Assembly: GCF_021917145.1 (NCBI RefSeq)
Contig: NC_061061.1
Span: 4,597,390 to 4,661,389 of the forward strand
DNA: 64,000 nucleotides
From: Hypomesus transpacificus
Taxonomy: Eukaryota; Chordata; Actinopteri; Osmeriformes; Osmeridae
Direction: 5' to 3'
The position numbers and the translations under genes were made by a program. Under the pieces are notes generated by a model. It worked only from the letters and a program-made list of their open reading frames with translations, did not search any database and was not told the origin of the DNA. Below are positions 43,060-53,939 of this stretch, piece after piece. Position 1 is the first letter of the stretch. Each line of letters opens with the position of its first letter.

Positions 43060-43215
43060 TGGTTAGGTAGTGTGACCAGACGTCGTCTTTTACCCGGACA
43101 TGTCCTCTTTTCGAGACCCAAAAAATGCGTCCGGCAGGGATTCCAAAATCGTCCGGGTTTTTGCCTCGTTGGATATTCGTGTTTCTCTGGGTCTTTCACC
43201 AACTATTACGCCCTT
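43060..43215 (+). repeat. Dispersed repeat, longer copy
   Basis: The core TGTCCTCTTTTCGAGACCCA is followed by GCGTCCGGCAGGGATTCC and GGATATTCGTGTTTCTCTGG. The core recurs inverted at 42193-42244. All frames here are short; I treat it as a transposon remnant. Confidence 0.6.
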
Positions 43216-43627
43216 ACAAGTTTGGAAAGGGTATCTCCCATACATTCCACCTTCTTGCGCGAACTCTGACTGTAGACAGAACTGTCATTTTGATGAGATT
43301 GTGCGGCATGCAATACACGACCAACAAAACTTAGCAAAACTTGTTCTTGCTCCGGCTTTAGCTTATGGATATTCAACAGCGTTGCGGAACTACAACACAA
43401 ACTAGCGCACAACATCAACGTAGGCCTAATTGTTCTCAGCCACTCCCTCTGTTCGCTGATTGGACAAGTAGAAAGCTAACCTGAGACATCTGACTTACGT
43501 ACCTCAAGCCCAGACGCAGTGCAGAAGCAAAATCAAAATTTAGGGGAAGTACGTAGGAGGGCAGAGCCAGAGCCTGTTTAAGGAGAGCCTGCCCACTCCC
43601 TATTAAGCCCCATTGTATCGAATTTTG

Positions 43628-44542
43628 TTGCAGTTCCACCAGAGTTCCACTGGGAGTGATCGTGGTCGAGTGCATGTTGAATGGGAGTCTATGGAGCTAA
43701 ACGGCTAAATTTGCCTCTTTCGCCTGAGTGTCGTTGATAAATCTCAGATTTGATTATAGTTTTTGAATGTTCAACATGGATTACAGGTCAAAAGTTGAAT
43801 GAACGAGTACTTATGTCCTTTCGATTTCTTACAGGGTAAGTCGTTGTTGCACATAACATGCTAGCATTCTGCTAACGAATGCTGATTGGTTAGTGAAGGA
43901 CTGACTACGACCAGAGATCCCTCTTGATGGCATCCAAAGCAGAACCAGAATGTCAGAGCATTAGCAACATTAGCAACAACATTAGCAAGCCAAAACTCTT
44001 TCTAGCATGTGTATTGACAGGGAGAGCCTAACCTGTCAGCTGTGTTGTCGATGCCTCGAGAGTAAAGTGGAAGTAACTAGAGCTTGCCGTCAAGCAGTAG
44101 CTCTGGTCGTATGATGTGTGTGACGTCAATGCCATTTTCAAAGGCTTTTTAGAACAGAAAGGCGACCCAGTGGTGTGTATTTTTTTTGCCTCCCCTTTCG
44201 ATTTCAGAATTCAAATTACTAGACAAAAAATTATATCCTGAGAAAAGTGGATTTTGAGGGGTATAGCTCCATAGACCTCCATTCATTCTGCACTCGACCG
44301 TTAGCGCCCTCATATGGAACTTGAGTGGAACTGCAACCAGTTCAGAACCCGGAAGTTTCCCGAGAGTACTCGTTCGCACCTTTAGACCTATAATCCATGT
44401 TGAACATGCAACTACAATCAAATCTGAGATTTCTCAACGACAATCAGGTGAAAGAGACAAATTGAGCCGTTTAGCTCCATAGACTCCCATTCATTTTGCA
44501 CTCGACCGCGATCACTCCCAGTGGACTCGGGTGGAACTGCAA
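43628..44542. mobile_element. Foldback/inverted-repeat element
   Basis: The left arm (43628-43815) and right arm (44363-44542) are inverted copies of about 180 bp, both including GAATGGGAGTCTATGGAGCT, AATCTCAGATTTGATT and ATGTTCAACATGGATTA. A further partial copy (about 44260-44335), in right-arm orientation, lies just inside. No transposase was seen. Confidence 0.75.
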
Positions 44543-44689
44543 ACATTTGTCAACTGAGCCATCTGGCAACTTTTTAAAATGAAACAGATTTTTAAATGAT
44601 ATATCCCTCTCCATCATTCCCATTCAGCTACCGTCGGCAGTCAGTCAAAGTAATATTACAGTGATTCCCAGGGTAAAACAGAAACAGGC

Positions 44690-45200
44690 TTTAACAGCAC
44701 AATTTTTTTTATCGCATTAAAGTGAGACTGCGTTAACGTGCAAGTATTGCGTTAACTTCGACAGCCCAAATTTTTATACATTTTATTTATCAGAACTTTA
44801 ATATGTTCCTCTGTTCTGTAGTGACAATGAAACAAACAAGTTTATTTTTAAACTGCATTATCATATTATTTTGGTGAGGACTCATAATAATAATAACAGG
44901 AGTTAGCTGAGCGGTTAGGGAATTGGGCTATTAATCAGAAGGTTGCCGGTTCAATTACCGGGCATGAAAAATAACGTTGTGTCCTTGGGCAAGGCACTTC
45001 ACCCTACTTGCCTCGGGGGAATGTCCCTGTACTTGCTGTGAGTCGCTTTGGATAAGAGAGTCTGCTAAAAATAACTAAATGTACACTACAAATAAGAAAA
45101 TGTTGGGGAAATCAGTTTGTTTTTAGTGGTGGGCCGTTATCGGCGTTAACGGGCTGCGTTAACGTGAGACTCTTATTGGGCGATAAAAAAAAACATGGCC
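44690..45200. mobile_element. hAT-derived fragments around a SINE
   Basis: GTTAACG-rich words occur on either side: CTGCGTTAACGTGCAAG near 44730, and GGGCCGTTATCGGCGTTAAC with GCTGCGTTAACGTGAGAC near 45130-45170, each beside a run such as ATCGC or GCGATAAAAAA. The SINE lies between them. Such ends are common in decayed fish DNA transposons. Confidence 0.45.
44899..45090 (+). mobile_element. tRNA-derived SINE, + orientation
   Basis: Head: TTAGCTGAGCGGTTAGGG (A box) and GGTTCAATTACC (B box). Body: TTGTGTCCTTGGGCAAGGCA and CGGGGGAATGTCCCTGTACT. Tail: TTTGGATAAGAGAGTCTGCT. It is the same family as 25938-26140, with more mismatches. Confidence 0.8.
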
Positions 45201-46141
45201 TTTCATCTATTTTCAAAGTTGGGTTGGGAGCTTGGTAGGCAAGCTAAGATGACATTCACCTTGATATTTTCGTGCGGATGTACGGAAGACAAGTTTACGC
45301 GCCAAAACTAGGGGGCCGCCATAACTCTACAAATATGCAATTCATTTCCGCCGGAAGTGGTTTGCACAGCGTCTGCCGGTATAAACACAGCGATTTGTCT
45401 ATGCTAGCTTGGGATCACGGTTCTACTACTTTGACATACTTGTCATTTGACATTTACTACTGGATAAGTTGCCAACGTTGTAGCATGTATTTGTGGATAA
45501 CGTCGTCGCCATACTTTTAAGTACATTTAGAGTAGATTTATAGATATAAAGCTTTTGCCAGTCCATCATTTTGGAGCTTTTAACATGGAGCAAAGGCAAT
45601 GTCAGTATATGACTTTTAGTCGGTGATTCATTAGAACATTTGTTGTCTAGCTCTTCAATCTCTCAGCAAAATGTAGGCTAATTATTTGGCTAAAGGATGC
45701 CACACGTATCAGACAGAAGTTGTTCAATAAATTCGTAGCCCGACATTAAAAACATTTATAGTCGGTTGACTGATCGCGTTGTTGTACCCAGTCAAAGGAA
45801 TAAACACACAGGAACATCATGAACATTCAATGGTCTTGCCAGTTATCCTGGCAAAACATATATATGTATAATGTATAAGTATACTTATACATGTATAAGT
45901 ATAATGTTCTTTATTTATTGCCAGGACACGGTACAAGTAGCCTAGGCATACGTAAAATTGAAAGCAAAACAAACCCAGCCCACCAGAACGGAAGTGGATT
46001 GCATATAGGGGAGCAGTTCAGGAAGTAGAGCGGAAACGGCTCATGAACTTGTCTATACCTAGCCGATTTGCACTGTACGGGCGAGAACGAGTCTTCAAAC
46101 CTGTGTGTATGAAATTACCACATCAAACGTGACGTGCTAAC

Positions 46142-46315
46142 ATGGATGCAGCTATGAAGCCGCCGGGTTTGCTTCAGGGAAAATTTATTTTTAAGAAGCT
46201 TCCCAATGGAAACCTCTACAAGACTAATGTTGTTTGCACCATGTGCGATGCAGAATTAGTTTACTGTAGGAGTTCTTCCAGTTTCAAATACCAATTAAAC
46301 GCATCCCTTAGCTAA
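46142..46315 (+). pseudogene. Decayed hAT transposase BED-finger fragment
   Basis: A 57-codon frame starts at ATG 46142 and reads GKFIFKKLPNG, then NVVCTMCDAELVYCRSSSSF and KYQLNA, as in the BED zinc finger of ZBED/hAT transposases (two CxxC cysteines, then the R-S-S-S-x-x-K-Y-x-L-N-A core). The histidine expected after LNA is lost and a stop follows at 46313. Downstream sequence, with several ATTAATCTAGATT words to about 46615, is non-coding. Confidence 0.65.
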
Positions 46316-46764
46316 TGCGGAAGATGACGGGCCAAGCACTGATGTAGCGTAGGGAAGAGTCGTCGTCAAACTACTGTTTGAGTGCAACCAAGACAAGCCC
46401 GTCAGCACAGCTCGATCAGCCAAGCTAACTAATCTCCTTGCTCACCTGGCTTGGGAAACCCGTTCTCAAAGACTTACTTTTAGTCATTATTAGTAGCACA
46501 CATATTCTGAATGCCTTCGGCGGAATTCAAATGAGTCATTTTAATCTAGATTAATTTATGCTAATTCCAAGATTACAGTGAGATTAATCTAGATTTTAAA
46601 AATTAATCTAGTTTTGTTACACGTTTCTGGATTTTTATTTATTTATATATAGGCCTATATATATATATATATATTGGCCATTATATCGGAATATCGGGAA
46701 CATTTTTTATTTATCAGTCGGGCTCTAGTTGCTATGAACAGGGTGGTTTGGATAATGTACGGAT

Positions 46765-46970
46765 CAGGGGCGTAGCCACGGGTAGGCCTGGGTAGGCAGA
46801 GGCCTACCCAATTTGGGTAATTTCTAAGGCCTACCAAAAAACAAAAATATCTCTGAAAAAAGATGCACCGGGTGCACATCGCAAAGTAAATAAGAAAAAA
46901 AAAAACTGGAAAGATGCCTATCCATATTTTTCTAGGCCTACCCAAAAATATTATTCTGGCTACGCCTCTG
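46765..46970. mobile_element. hAT-like MITE
   Basis: The ends CAGGGGCGTAGCCACG and TGGCTACGCCTCTG are imperfect inverted repeats. The flanking octamers GTACGGAT and GAACAGAT match at six of eight positions, in line with a worn hAT duplication. Inside, TAGGCCTACCC words recur. The ends resemble those of the MITE at 24812-25087. Confidence 0.7.
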
Positions 46971-48878
46971 GAACAGATGTGTGAAATGTTATTTGTTCAC
47001 CCAAAACACTCGAAATGTCACCCACACTGTCCTCTGAATGTCTCATTGGGAATATTTTGAAATGGTTTGGATACATAGATATTTAGGGAATAGGATTACA
47101 GTGGTGGTGTGTTCGGCTACTGTCCTCCATATTATAAAGACTGGTAGGACAGACGGGAGATATGTTGGTTGATTTAATGGATTTGGAGACGGTGGGGTGA
47201 TGTGATCCTCCTATCAAAATCAAGGAAGATGACCAATCTGAGCAGCATGAAATGCAAAACGCGGAAATAAAATGAAGTGGTGTGGTCGTGTGGAGGGATT
47301 GGGAAGGGGGAAGGTTTGGACTGGGTGGGGAAGGAAGTGAGTATTTGAAGTACGTGGGTCGTGACTGCAGCACAGTAGGTGGCGGTATATGCACCTAACA
47401 GTTGGATACGATTTTCAAACCAGAACTCAAGAAGAAGAAGAAACACGGAAATAAGATGTTATCGCAACCCCAACTATAGTAAAAAGGCCTTCCTCCTTAC
47501 GAATCAACAATATCACTATCCGGGTTTATTCTTTTAGTGACACGAGGACAATCTCAGAGATTTTTATTTGATCTGAAAATTGTTTTTTCACTTGCTCCTT
47601 GTGTAAGTGTGGATGGGTTGAATCCTAATTGCAGAGTAGCATCTCTGCAAACCCGCATCAAGGCCTAGCCTACCTGTAGCTGCTTTGGAGCTAATGAGTT
47701 TGTGCAAAGCTAAATGTTGCCTAGCGTGATTGTGGGAGTATGCATGGTAGCAATATCATCTGTTCCCAAAAGAGTTTAGCTATAAGGTATTTAAGTATAA
47801 AACCAAGAAAGGAGGTTTGCAGCTAACTTTGCTTGTTAGATTGCTGGTCGCCTCTCCTGACATGTTAATGAATGCACTGTTAGCTAGCATGATTCTGTGT
47901 AGCTAGCTCTCGTCTCGTGTGTTTCTGAACTAACGTAGAGCCACCGAAAGTAGCCCATAACTTATAAACTACCTGACTACGCCTGGGTGTCAAATGAGCT
48001 AACTGTTGAACTAGCTAACAGTGTTTTGTGTGATGTGCGTGAGTTGATGATGGTTCATTGAACTATTCAAGGAATTGCTATATTTGTGTGGTTCAGCATC
48101 AATTTATGTTGTACGTGTGTGGTCATGAGCTTTCTTGGATGTTTCCTGGCTGGCAGTATAGTTCATATTGCATTGTCAGAATGACATTGTTGGATTATCA
48201 AATATAAAAGTAGGTGTATGGATACACGCTATCTTAAGTTTAAGGTGGGCATGGCGTTAGCTAATATTTGGAAATAATAGTTGTGATAAATTTGAGCTGT
48301 TCTAGTTACTGGTTTTACTGTTTAGCGTACTTTGGAAGTATGCTATTACTGTACTTTCAGAAGGACTTAGTTGATCTTCACCACTACAATGTTTGCCAAT
48401 GTTCTGAAATTGTTGTGCCCGACTTGGTTAAATATTTTCTGGTATATTTTCTGTCATCTGTTTGATTTGTATACAGAGTCCATACCATATAGATTAGCGT
48501 TTAAAAAAAACAAACAATGGAAACAGTGAACTTAACTTTCAATATTGGATGGAATCATTGAAGTAATGTGAGGAGGAGACTTACATCCGAGTCCAACTGT
48601 GAATGTATCTTCTTTTGATTGGATGTTGAACCACAGAACTTTGAATAAAGATCTGTGTGTTTGCTTTGAGTCAATTGGAATGTTGGACAAAGGGACAATT
48701 TCCAAGCTACAGTGGTGACGATTGTTTCATCGTTCAGTATTTTGAGTTATGGCCAGATACCTTTAGTGCCACAGTATACAAGGCTCAGAGGTGTTATGGT
48801 GGAATGTTGTGGAATTTCTGGTGAGCCAGACACTGGTTGTGTCTGTAATAATGCTATTCTGTACCTCTCTGTCTGCAG

Positions 48879-48900
48879 GTGCTGTTGTTTGTGCTTCAGC
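48879..48900 (+). other. rbm12b 5' UTR part of the coding exon
   Basis: The acceptor TCTCTGTCTGCAG ends at 48878 and 22 nt of leader precede the ATG. At least one non-coding exon must lie upstream; its place was not determined. Confidence 0.7.
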
Positions 48901-50883
48901 ATGGCGGTGGTCATCCGTTTACTGGGACTCAGAATCACTGCGGGTTCTGAGGATATACGCAAATTCTTCAGTGGCCTCAAAATCCCTGATGGTGGGGTGC
49001 ATATTATTGGTGGGGAGCGTGATGAGGCTTTTATAATATTTGCTTCTGATGAAGATGCAAGGAGAGCAATGACTCGTTCAGGGGGTTGTATAAAAGGCAC
49101 TCCGGTTAACTTACTATTGAGCAGCAAGTCAGAAATGCAGAACATTCTAGAGGCAAGTACAAAAAAAACTGACCTTAACCAACAACGACCACACAAGGAG
49201 GAATTTAGAAGACGTGAAAGTGAGGCTACTGACCCCTCCTTCAGTGAGAAACTATCCATGGAGAAGCAAAGAGCTATTCCTGAGATGGGGAATCGATTTG
49301 TCCAGGATCCTCATGGTGAGGCACACATTCAGAACCGCAAGTCAGAATCTAACAGTGTGGGTGACTTGTTCTTGTTTTTGAAAGGAATGCCTTTTTCTGT
49401 CACTGAAGACGAAGTGAGACACTTTTTCCAGGGGTTGATCATTGATGCCATGATCCTGATGAAGAACCACCGTGGGCAAAATAATGGTAAAGGAATTGTG
49501 AAGTTTAGAACAAGACAAGATGCAAGAGAAGGTATGAAGAGGGACAGGGAATATATTGGCTCAAGGTTTGTTGAACTTTATCCAACTACAGAGGAAGAAT
49601 GGATCAATGCAAATGGTGCAATGGCAGCAAATGCAGATGAATTTACCCACAAATATCGAAAAGGGTCCCCCCCCCCATATCGGCAGAGATATCCTCAAGA
49701 ACGTGCAAGGTCACGCTCTCCTGTGGGCTACTCATTGAAGTCTGCTCCTCTTGCCGATGAGGAGTTCTGTGTCTTGTTGGAAAACCTCTCCTATTCAGTC
49801 CAGAAGAGGGATGTCAAGGAACTCTTCAGGAATGCAGGCCTTCAGGACGATCAGATTTTATATCTGCTTGACAGCGAAGGAAAACGGACAAGGTCGCTGT
49901 TTGTGTTGTTCAGAAGTCTGAAAGACTATTGTGATGCCCTTACCCATCATAAGAAAGAGTTCCTTAATCGATGTCTTTATATCTCCCCAATCTCAAAAGA
50001 AAAAATGGTTTCCATTTTGGAAACTAATAAACACATGGCAGATGAGCTTCCTGAAAGGCATAGTAGGTCTCAGGAAAGGCTGTCTCTGTCTCACATTGAC
50101 CCATACAATTCTGATAAGGTTTGCCTCTATGTGCGAAATCTGCCTTTTGATGTCCGCAAAGTTGAGATTATGGACTTCTTCCTTGGCTTTAGTATCTCTG
50201 AGGACTCTGTGATCTTGTTGCGTGATAACAGGGGTGCTGGGCTTGGAGAGGCTTTGGTGATATTTCAGACCAAGGTAGAGGCTATGACTGCGCAGTCTTT
50301 AAATGGGCAAAGATTTCTTGGTTCAGAATTGATGCTGAAATGCATCTCAAGGTCTCAGATGCGTGAGTTCGGTGTTGCTGACCCTGCAATGGACGTTCCC
50401 ACTGTAAGGGAGAGAAGCTCTGAGAGGTTGTCAACCAGAAACAGAGACTCACTTCTTCATTCTCATGACATGGAGTACTCTGATTTCATGACACCCGATG
50501 GCCACATTCCACTGACAGACCTGCAGGTTCACATCCGTGGGGACAGTAGTCTTGACTCCAACTGTGCAAGTCCTTACGGTCAACAGGATGGTGGCAATGG
50601 ATCTTCCCATGGTGGTTTTGGACCCCCCCCCCAGCATTATGATGGCCCCACCTGTTTGAAGCTGGTTAATCTACCGTTGCAAATCACCATCGATGAAATA
50701 TATGACTTTTGTTATGGATATCGTGTAATTCCAGGGTCTATTTCTTTGCAGTATAACAGAAATGGTATTCCTAAAGGCTCTGCAACAGTTGTCTTTGAGT
50801 CACGCCAGGAGGCATTGACTGCGGTTGAGGAATTGAGTGGAAGACCTATAGGCATGCGAAAAATACAACTTGTTTTTGTTTAA
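48901..50883 (+). CDS. rbm12b: RNA-binding motif protein 12B
   Basis: Nuclear hnRNP-F/H-like protein with five RRMs. The whole 660-residue coding sequence lies in one exon, as in mammals. The start ATG at 48901 (MAVVIRLLGLRITAGSEDIR) is near-identical to RBM12B/RBM12, and an acceptor (GTCTGCAG) lies 22 nt upstream, so the longer open frame from 48712 is intron plus UTR. RRM1 ~1-80, RRM2 ~154-235 (LFLFLKGMPFSVTEDEV), RRM3 ~286-368 (FCVLLENLSYSV), RRM4 ~405-487 (CLYVRNLPFDVRKVEIMDFF), RRM5 ~583-660 (CLKLVNLPLQITIDEI). RRM3 and RRM4 resemble human RBM12B, not RBM12. Human RBM12B (1001 aa) has a long FRRPPEED-type repeat before the last RRM; here this linker is only about 95 residues. Confidence 0.94.
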   Translation: MAVVIRLLGLRITAGSEDIRKFFSGLKIPDGGVHIIGGERDEAFIIFASDEDARRAMTRSGGCIKGTPVNLLLSSKSEMQNILEASTKKTDLNQQRPHKEEFRRRESEATDPSFSEKLSMEKQRAIPEMGNRFVQDPHGEAHIQNRKSESNSVGDLFLFLKGMPFSVTEDEVRHFFQGLIIDAMILMKNHRGQNNGKGIVKFRTRQDAREGMKRDREYIGSRFVELYPTTEEEWINANGAMAANADEFTHKYRKGSPPPYRQRYPQERARSRSPVGYSLKSAPLADEEFCVLLENLSYSVQKRDVKELFRNAGLQDDQILYLLDSEGKRTRSLFVLFRSLKDYCDALTHHKKEFLNRCLYISPISKEKMVSILETNKHMADELPERHSRSQERLSLSHIDPYNSDKVCLYVRNLPFDVRKVEIMDFFLGFSISEDSVILLRDNRGAGLGEALVIFQTKVEAMTAQSLNGQRFLGSELMLKCISRSQMREFGVADPAMDVPTVRERSSERLSTRNRDSLLHSHDMEYSDFMTPDGHIPLTDLQVHIRGDSSLDSNCASPYGQQDGGNGSSHGGFGPPPQHYDGPTCLKLVNLPLQITIDEIYDFCYGYRVIPGSISLQYNRNGIPKGSATVVFESRQEALTAVEELSGRPIGMRKIQLVFV

Positions 50884-52808
50884 ACACCTTTATCAGACCC
50901 TCTGTGGTCAGGATTTGTTGGAGACATTCTAAAGAGGTCAAAGTAGTCCTATATTTTTTGTTATTGGCGTGGATGGACAAAGTGGTTTTGTGAGACCACT
51001 TGAAATGAATTTGTGAGATTCATTGACTTTTGTTAGTATTATCCTTTAGTAAATAATGAATATGTTGTGATGAAATATTGTATTGATTTTTTACTATTTA
51101 GCTTATGCATTAAAGTACCCTAGTCTGTGCAGTCTTTGTTCAGAATTCTTTTGTGAAATTTGAATAGCATATGGTACAAAAAACTAAGGTGCTACTTTTT
51201 ATTTTACATAATTTAATAACCTTCCTGTGCATTACTCATTTGATTAAAATGCTCATCATTCAATTGTCTTCTGTTGTCACCTAATAGCACACCTCAACCA
51301 CTCATATGGAATACAAACTAAACTTCATTTAACGTATTGTCATCTACTATATATTGTGACTGCAATACAATTGTGATGTACAAGTGGCAAGTGGATCTTG
51401 AGCTGCACCTCTGTGAAACCATTTCTAACCTGTACATCAGGTAAAGTGGTGTCCTTAATTATGCATGTACATGGAATTACTTTATCAACTGTATCATTAC
51501 TAATGATTAAAAAAAGAAGCTGCATGAGGTATTAAAATATTTCTCTACACCTCTTGTCAAGGGATGGCCTTAGACATCTTAATGGGGTGAGATAATTGCT
51601 CAGTGGTTGGAGCACTTAACTGCAGATCAAGGTCGCTGGTTAAAATTCCCCTTGTACTTCACATGAATTTTGAAAATAATCTTCTGTTAAATGAATACGT
51701 TTTTTCACTTGTACTGCATGGTACTTTGAAACAAATGCTCAATTTGTTATCTCTGGTTTCCTTTTCCAAGTGGAATACAAGTTGTCACCTTCACACAGCT
51801 GATGCAAATATCGGTATTTTAATTTAATTCCTCTTACTGTTCCAGCGGAAATTGATTTGAATTTGAACGTTTAGTTTGGCATCAACTCTGTTAAGGTTGC
51901 CATTCAATGTCAATATTTGTAGAAAGTGAGAGTTAAGTTCCAACAAACTTAACTTTCCAAAATAGGAAAACAAAGTTCACAAACAAATGGTCTAACTAGG
52001 CAGTTGGCAAGAATTTCTACCAGACGCATGATGCACTCAGATACATATTTTTACATGATGAAGGTATTAGGACAGTTGGTGACAAAGTCATTGTTAGAAA
52101 CATTTTATGTAACATGAAATGCCAAAGAGAACGGGACGCCATTGGTTATAACTCTTGTCACAAGTTCTGGGTGGGACTCGAGGACAAGGGAGTTAACTGA
52201 GAGACAGTCAGTGGACGGACAAAACGAACTGAACAGATTCCTGTATTGTGGGAATAAGCAGCAACCCTGAGCAGGTGAATGATCATGTGCATATGGCTCT
52301 TTAAATATATTTGCTTGAATTAAACAATTACACTTATTTTCAGTATCGCAACTGTTGGTTTGGCTAGCCTGCTGCTAGCCACGGACATTATAGGCTCCAC
52401 AAAGCAGCAAGCTGAATGATGCTGTGTGATGTTGTGGTGTGCGGTGTAACAAAAGTTTTAAGCTGTTTTGTAAGACCGAGTCAGAAAGCTCAATTGCTTT
52501 ATTTTGAGTAAGTCATCTAGCAAAAATGTGGATACTGTTTGTATATTGCGTGTGAAATGTTAATTGTTGCAGTTAGCCAAGCTAGTCCAGCTAGAGCTAG
52601 CCTAGCTGTGAAAGTTGCCTGCTGATTCTGTCAACGTAACGGTTAGCTCAGCAGTCGGTGATGAGTAGATGAACATGACTGAAAAAGTTTGTCAAACCAT
52701 TTAGCTGACTAGACGTATCAATGACCACATTTATCCAACCAACACCCGGCTTACCACAAACGCAACGTATGGATTAATATTTTTCTTGGGTTCTGTGTGT
52801 TAAACTAG
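50884..52808. other. rbm12b 3' UTR, intergenic DNA and 5' end of the C8orf88-like gene
   Basis: Candidate rbm12b poly(A) signal ATTAAA is near 51109. A SINE-like piece lies near 51590-51700. A CCAAT-like ATTGGTTA near 52141 and the donor CTGAGCAG|GTGAAT at about 52275 suggest a 5' UTR exon for the next gene at about 52190-52275. No other coding exon was seen. Confidence 0.45.
51590..51700 (+). mobile_element. Possible tRNA-derived SINE fragment
   Basis: A tRNA-like head: AATTGCTCAGTGGTTGGAGC (A-box-like) and GGTCGCTGGTTAAAATTCC (degenerate B box). The tail CTTCTGTTAAATGAATA recalls the SINE tail seen elsewhere in the window. It is strongly worn. Confidence 0.45.
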
Positions 52809-52809
52809 G

Positions 52810-53939
52810 ATGGAGGTATCAAGAAGAAGGAGTTTGCAGAAACACCTGGAGCCAGCGAGACCACTACGCCGGTTCAATAATGTTGACCAGGGTAGCAAAT
52901 ATTATATTCGATCCACAGCTGATATGTATCTACACATGCTAAATGTATTATTTTTTCATTGCAAAGGTACATGTTTGACATTCTTTTGTTTCACACAGAG
53001 CCTTTTAGAAATATGGATACATTTGCATATCCACAGGTGGAAGACAAATCAGTGAGTGTGTCCTTTTAAATTATTTCTCAGATTATTGTTATCCACTCAG
53101 CATTTTTGTAATGATCATCTATTGACCTATTTGTAAGATCAACAACATTGGAGTGGAACAATTCTACAAAATACTACAGCTCCACACACAAAATGAGGAG
53201 AAAAGTCATAAAGGTAAAGCTGTATTTGGAAAGCAGTATTCCACAGCATCATCTTCAAATTAAGCATCAGGAAAAGGTTGATCTTTTCCAAACGACAGCC
53301 TTAAATTTGAAGTAAAAAATTGTCCACTGTTTTGTGATTTAACATTTCAAAATGTTCTTTTTAGTCCGAATATGTTACAGTAGGGAGTTTCTGATTGAGT
53401 TGGCAAGCTCCCCAGTTGCCAAAAGGAAGCCTGATTTCTTACCTGAGCACCCTGTCGTTCTGGAAAAGGCGGTGAGTGTATAGGGTTGTACAGCATTTTG
53501 AATTGTTTGGGTAATAAAATGAAGTGTCTAATAAAGTGTCTACCAATCTTGAAAGTGTCTACCTCACTCTAGATCTGTCATGTATGTGTAGCTCTTAAGT
53601 AACCCAGGTTAATTTATTCTATAGAGAGATCCTAGTCTACCGAGGCTGGTGGAGAAGTGTGACAAGAGGTGGAATGAAGGAAATGTCATGTGAGTATAAT
53701 TACTCATCTAGATTGTCAGAATTAATACCTGGGCTGAAAGTTGAAATGTATGTGCTAAATGTTGACACTGTTTGTGCCCATCACCTCTCTTACTTCCTAT
53801 TACTTGTTCAAGTGCTGTCTTGTTTCCCCATAACATAATTTTTAATGCACTGTCTGTCTAATGTACCTGACAAGATTAATCATTTGTTTATTAATGCCTA
53901 TTTCTGTTTTTAAGGTTGCCTTGCATGGATGAATTTTGA
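52810..53939 (+). CDS. c8orf88: C8orf88-like eIF4E-binding protein
   Basis: Small cytoplasmic-type protein of 135 residues. Six exons: 52810-52891, 52999-53051, 53138-53213, 53365-53471, 53625-53689, 53915-53939 (TGA 53937-53939); an acceptor ends one base before the ATG, so a 5' UTR exon lies upstream. All junctions are GT-AG and in phase. Exon 4 encodes VRICYSREFLIELASSP, with the eIF4E-binding pattern Y-x4-L-hydrophobic (YSREFLI), then KRKPDFLPEHPVVLEK. This matches human C8orf88 (YSRDFLLKLSS, KPDFLPDHPIVL) and recalls 4E-BP (YDRKFLMECRNSPV). The N-terminus LEPARPLRRF also resembles human LQPARPVRHL. RBM12B and C8orf88 share human 8q21-q22, in agreement. The ends RDPSLPRLVEKCDKRW and LPCMDEF have no counterpart I recall in the human protein. 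Expected role: translation control through eIF4E; not tested. Confidence 0.85.

Larger units (their letters stand above)
40261..48878. other. Repeat-rich gene-poor stretch between setd2 and rbm12b
   Basis: No convincing gene was found. It contains an inverted ~50-bp repeat pair (42193/43151), a foldback element (43628-44542), a SINE (44899-45090), hAT-derived pieces (44690-46620) and a MITE (46765-46970). One short frame at 42242-42379 looks somewhat coding but is unassigned. The rbm12b promoter and 5' UTR exons must lie in the last part, about 47400-48878. Confidence 0.55.

Noticed and set aside
47083..47446. - strand frames of about 100 codons upstream of rbm12b
   Set aside because: Pro/Ser-rich with no domain, and likely overlapping the rbm12b promoter; not supported.
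48712..48900. 63-residue N-terminal extension of rbm12b
   Set aside because: A good acceptor at 48878 and the conserved MAVVIRL start show that the upstream part is intron and leader.
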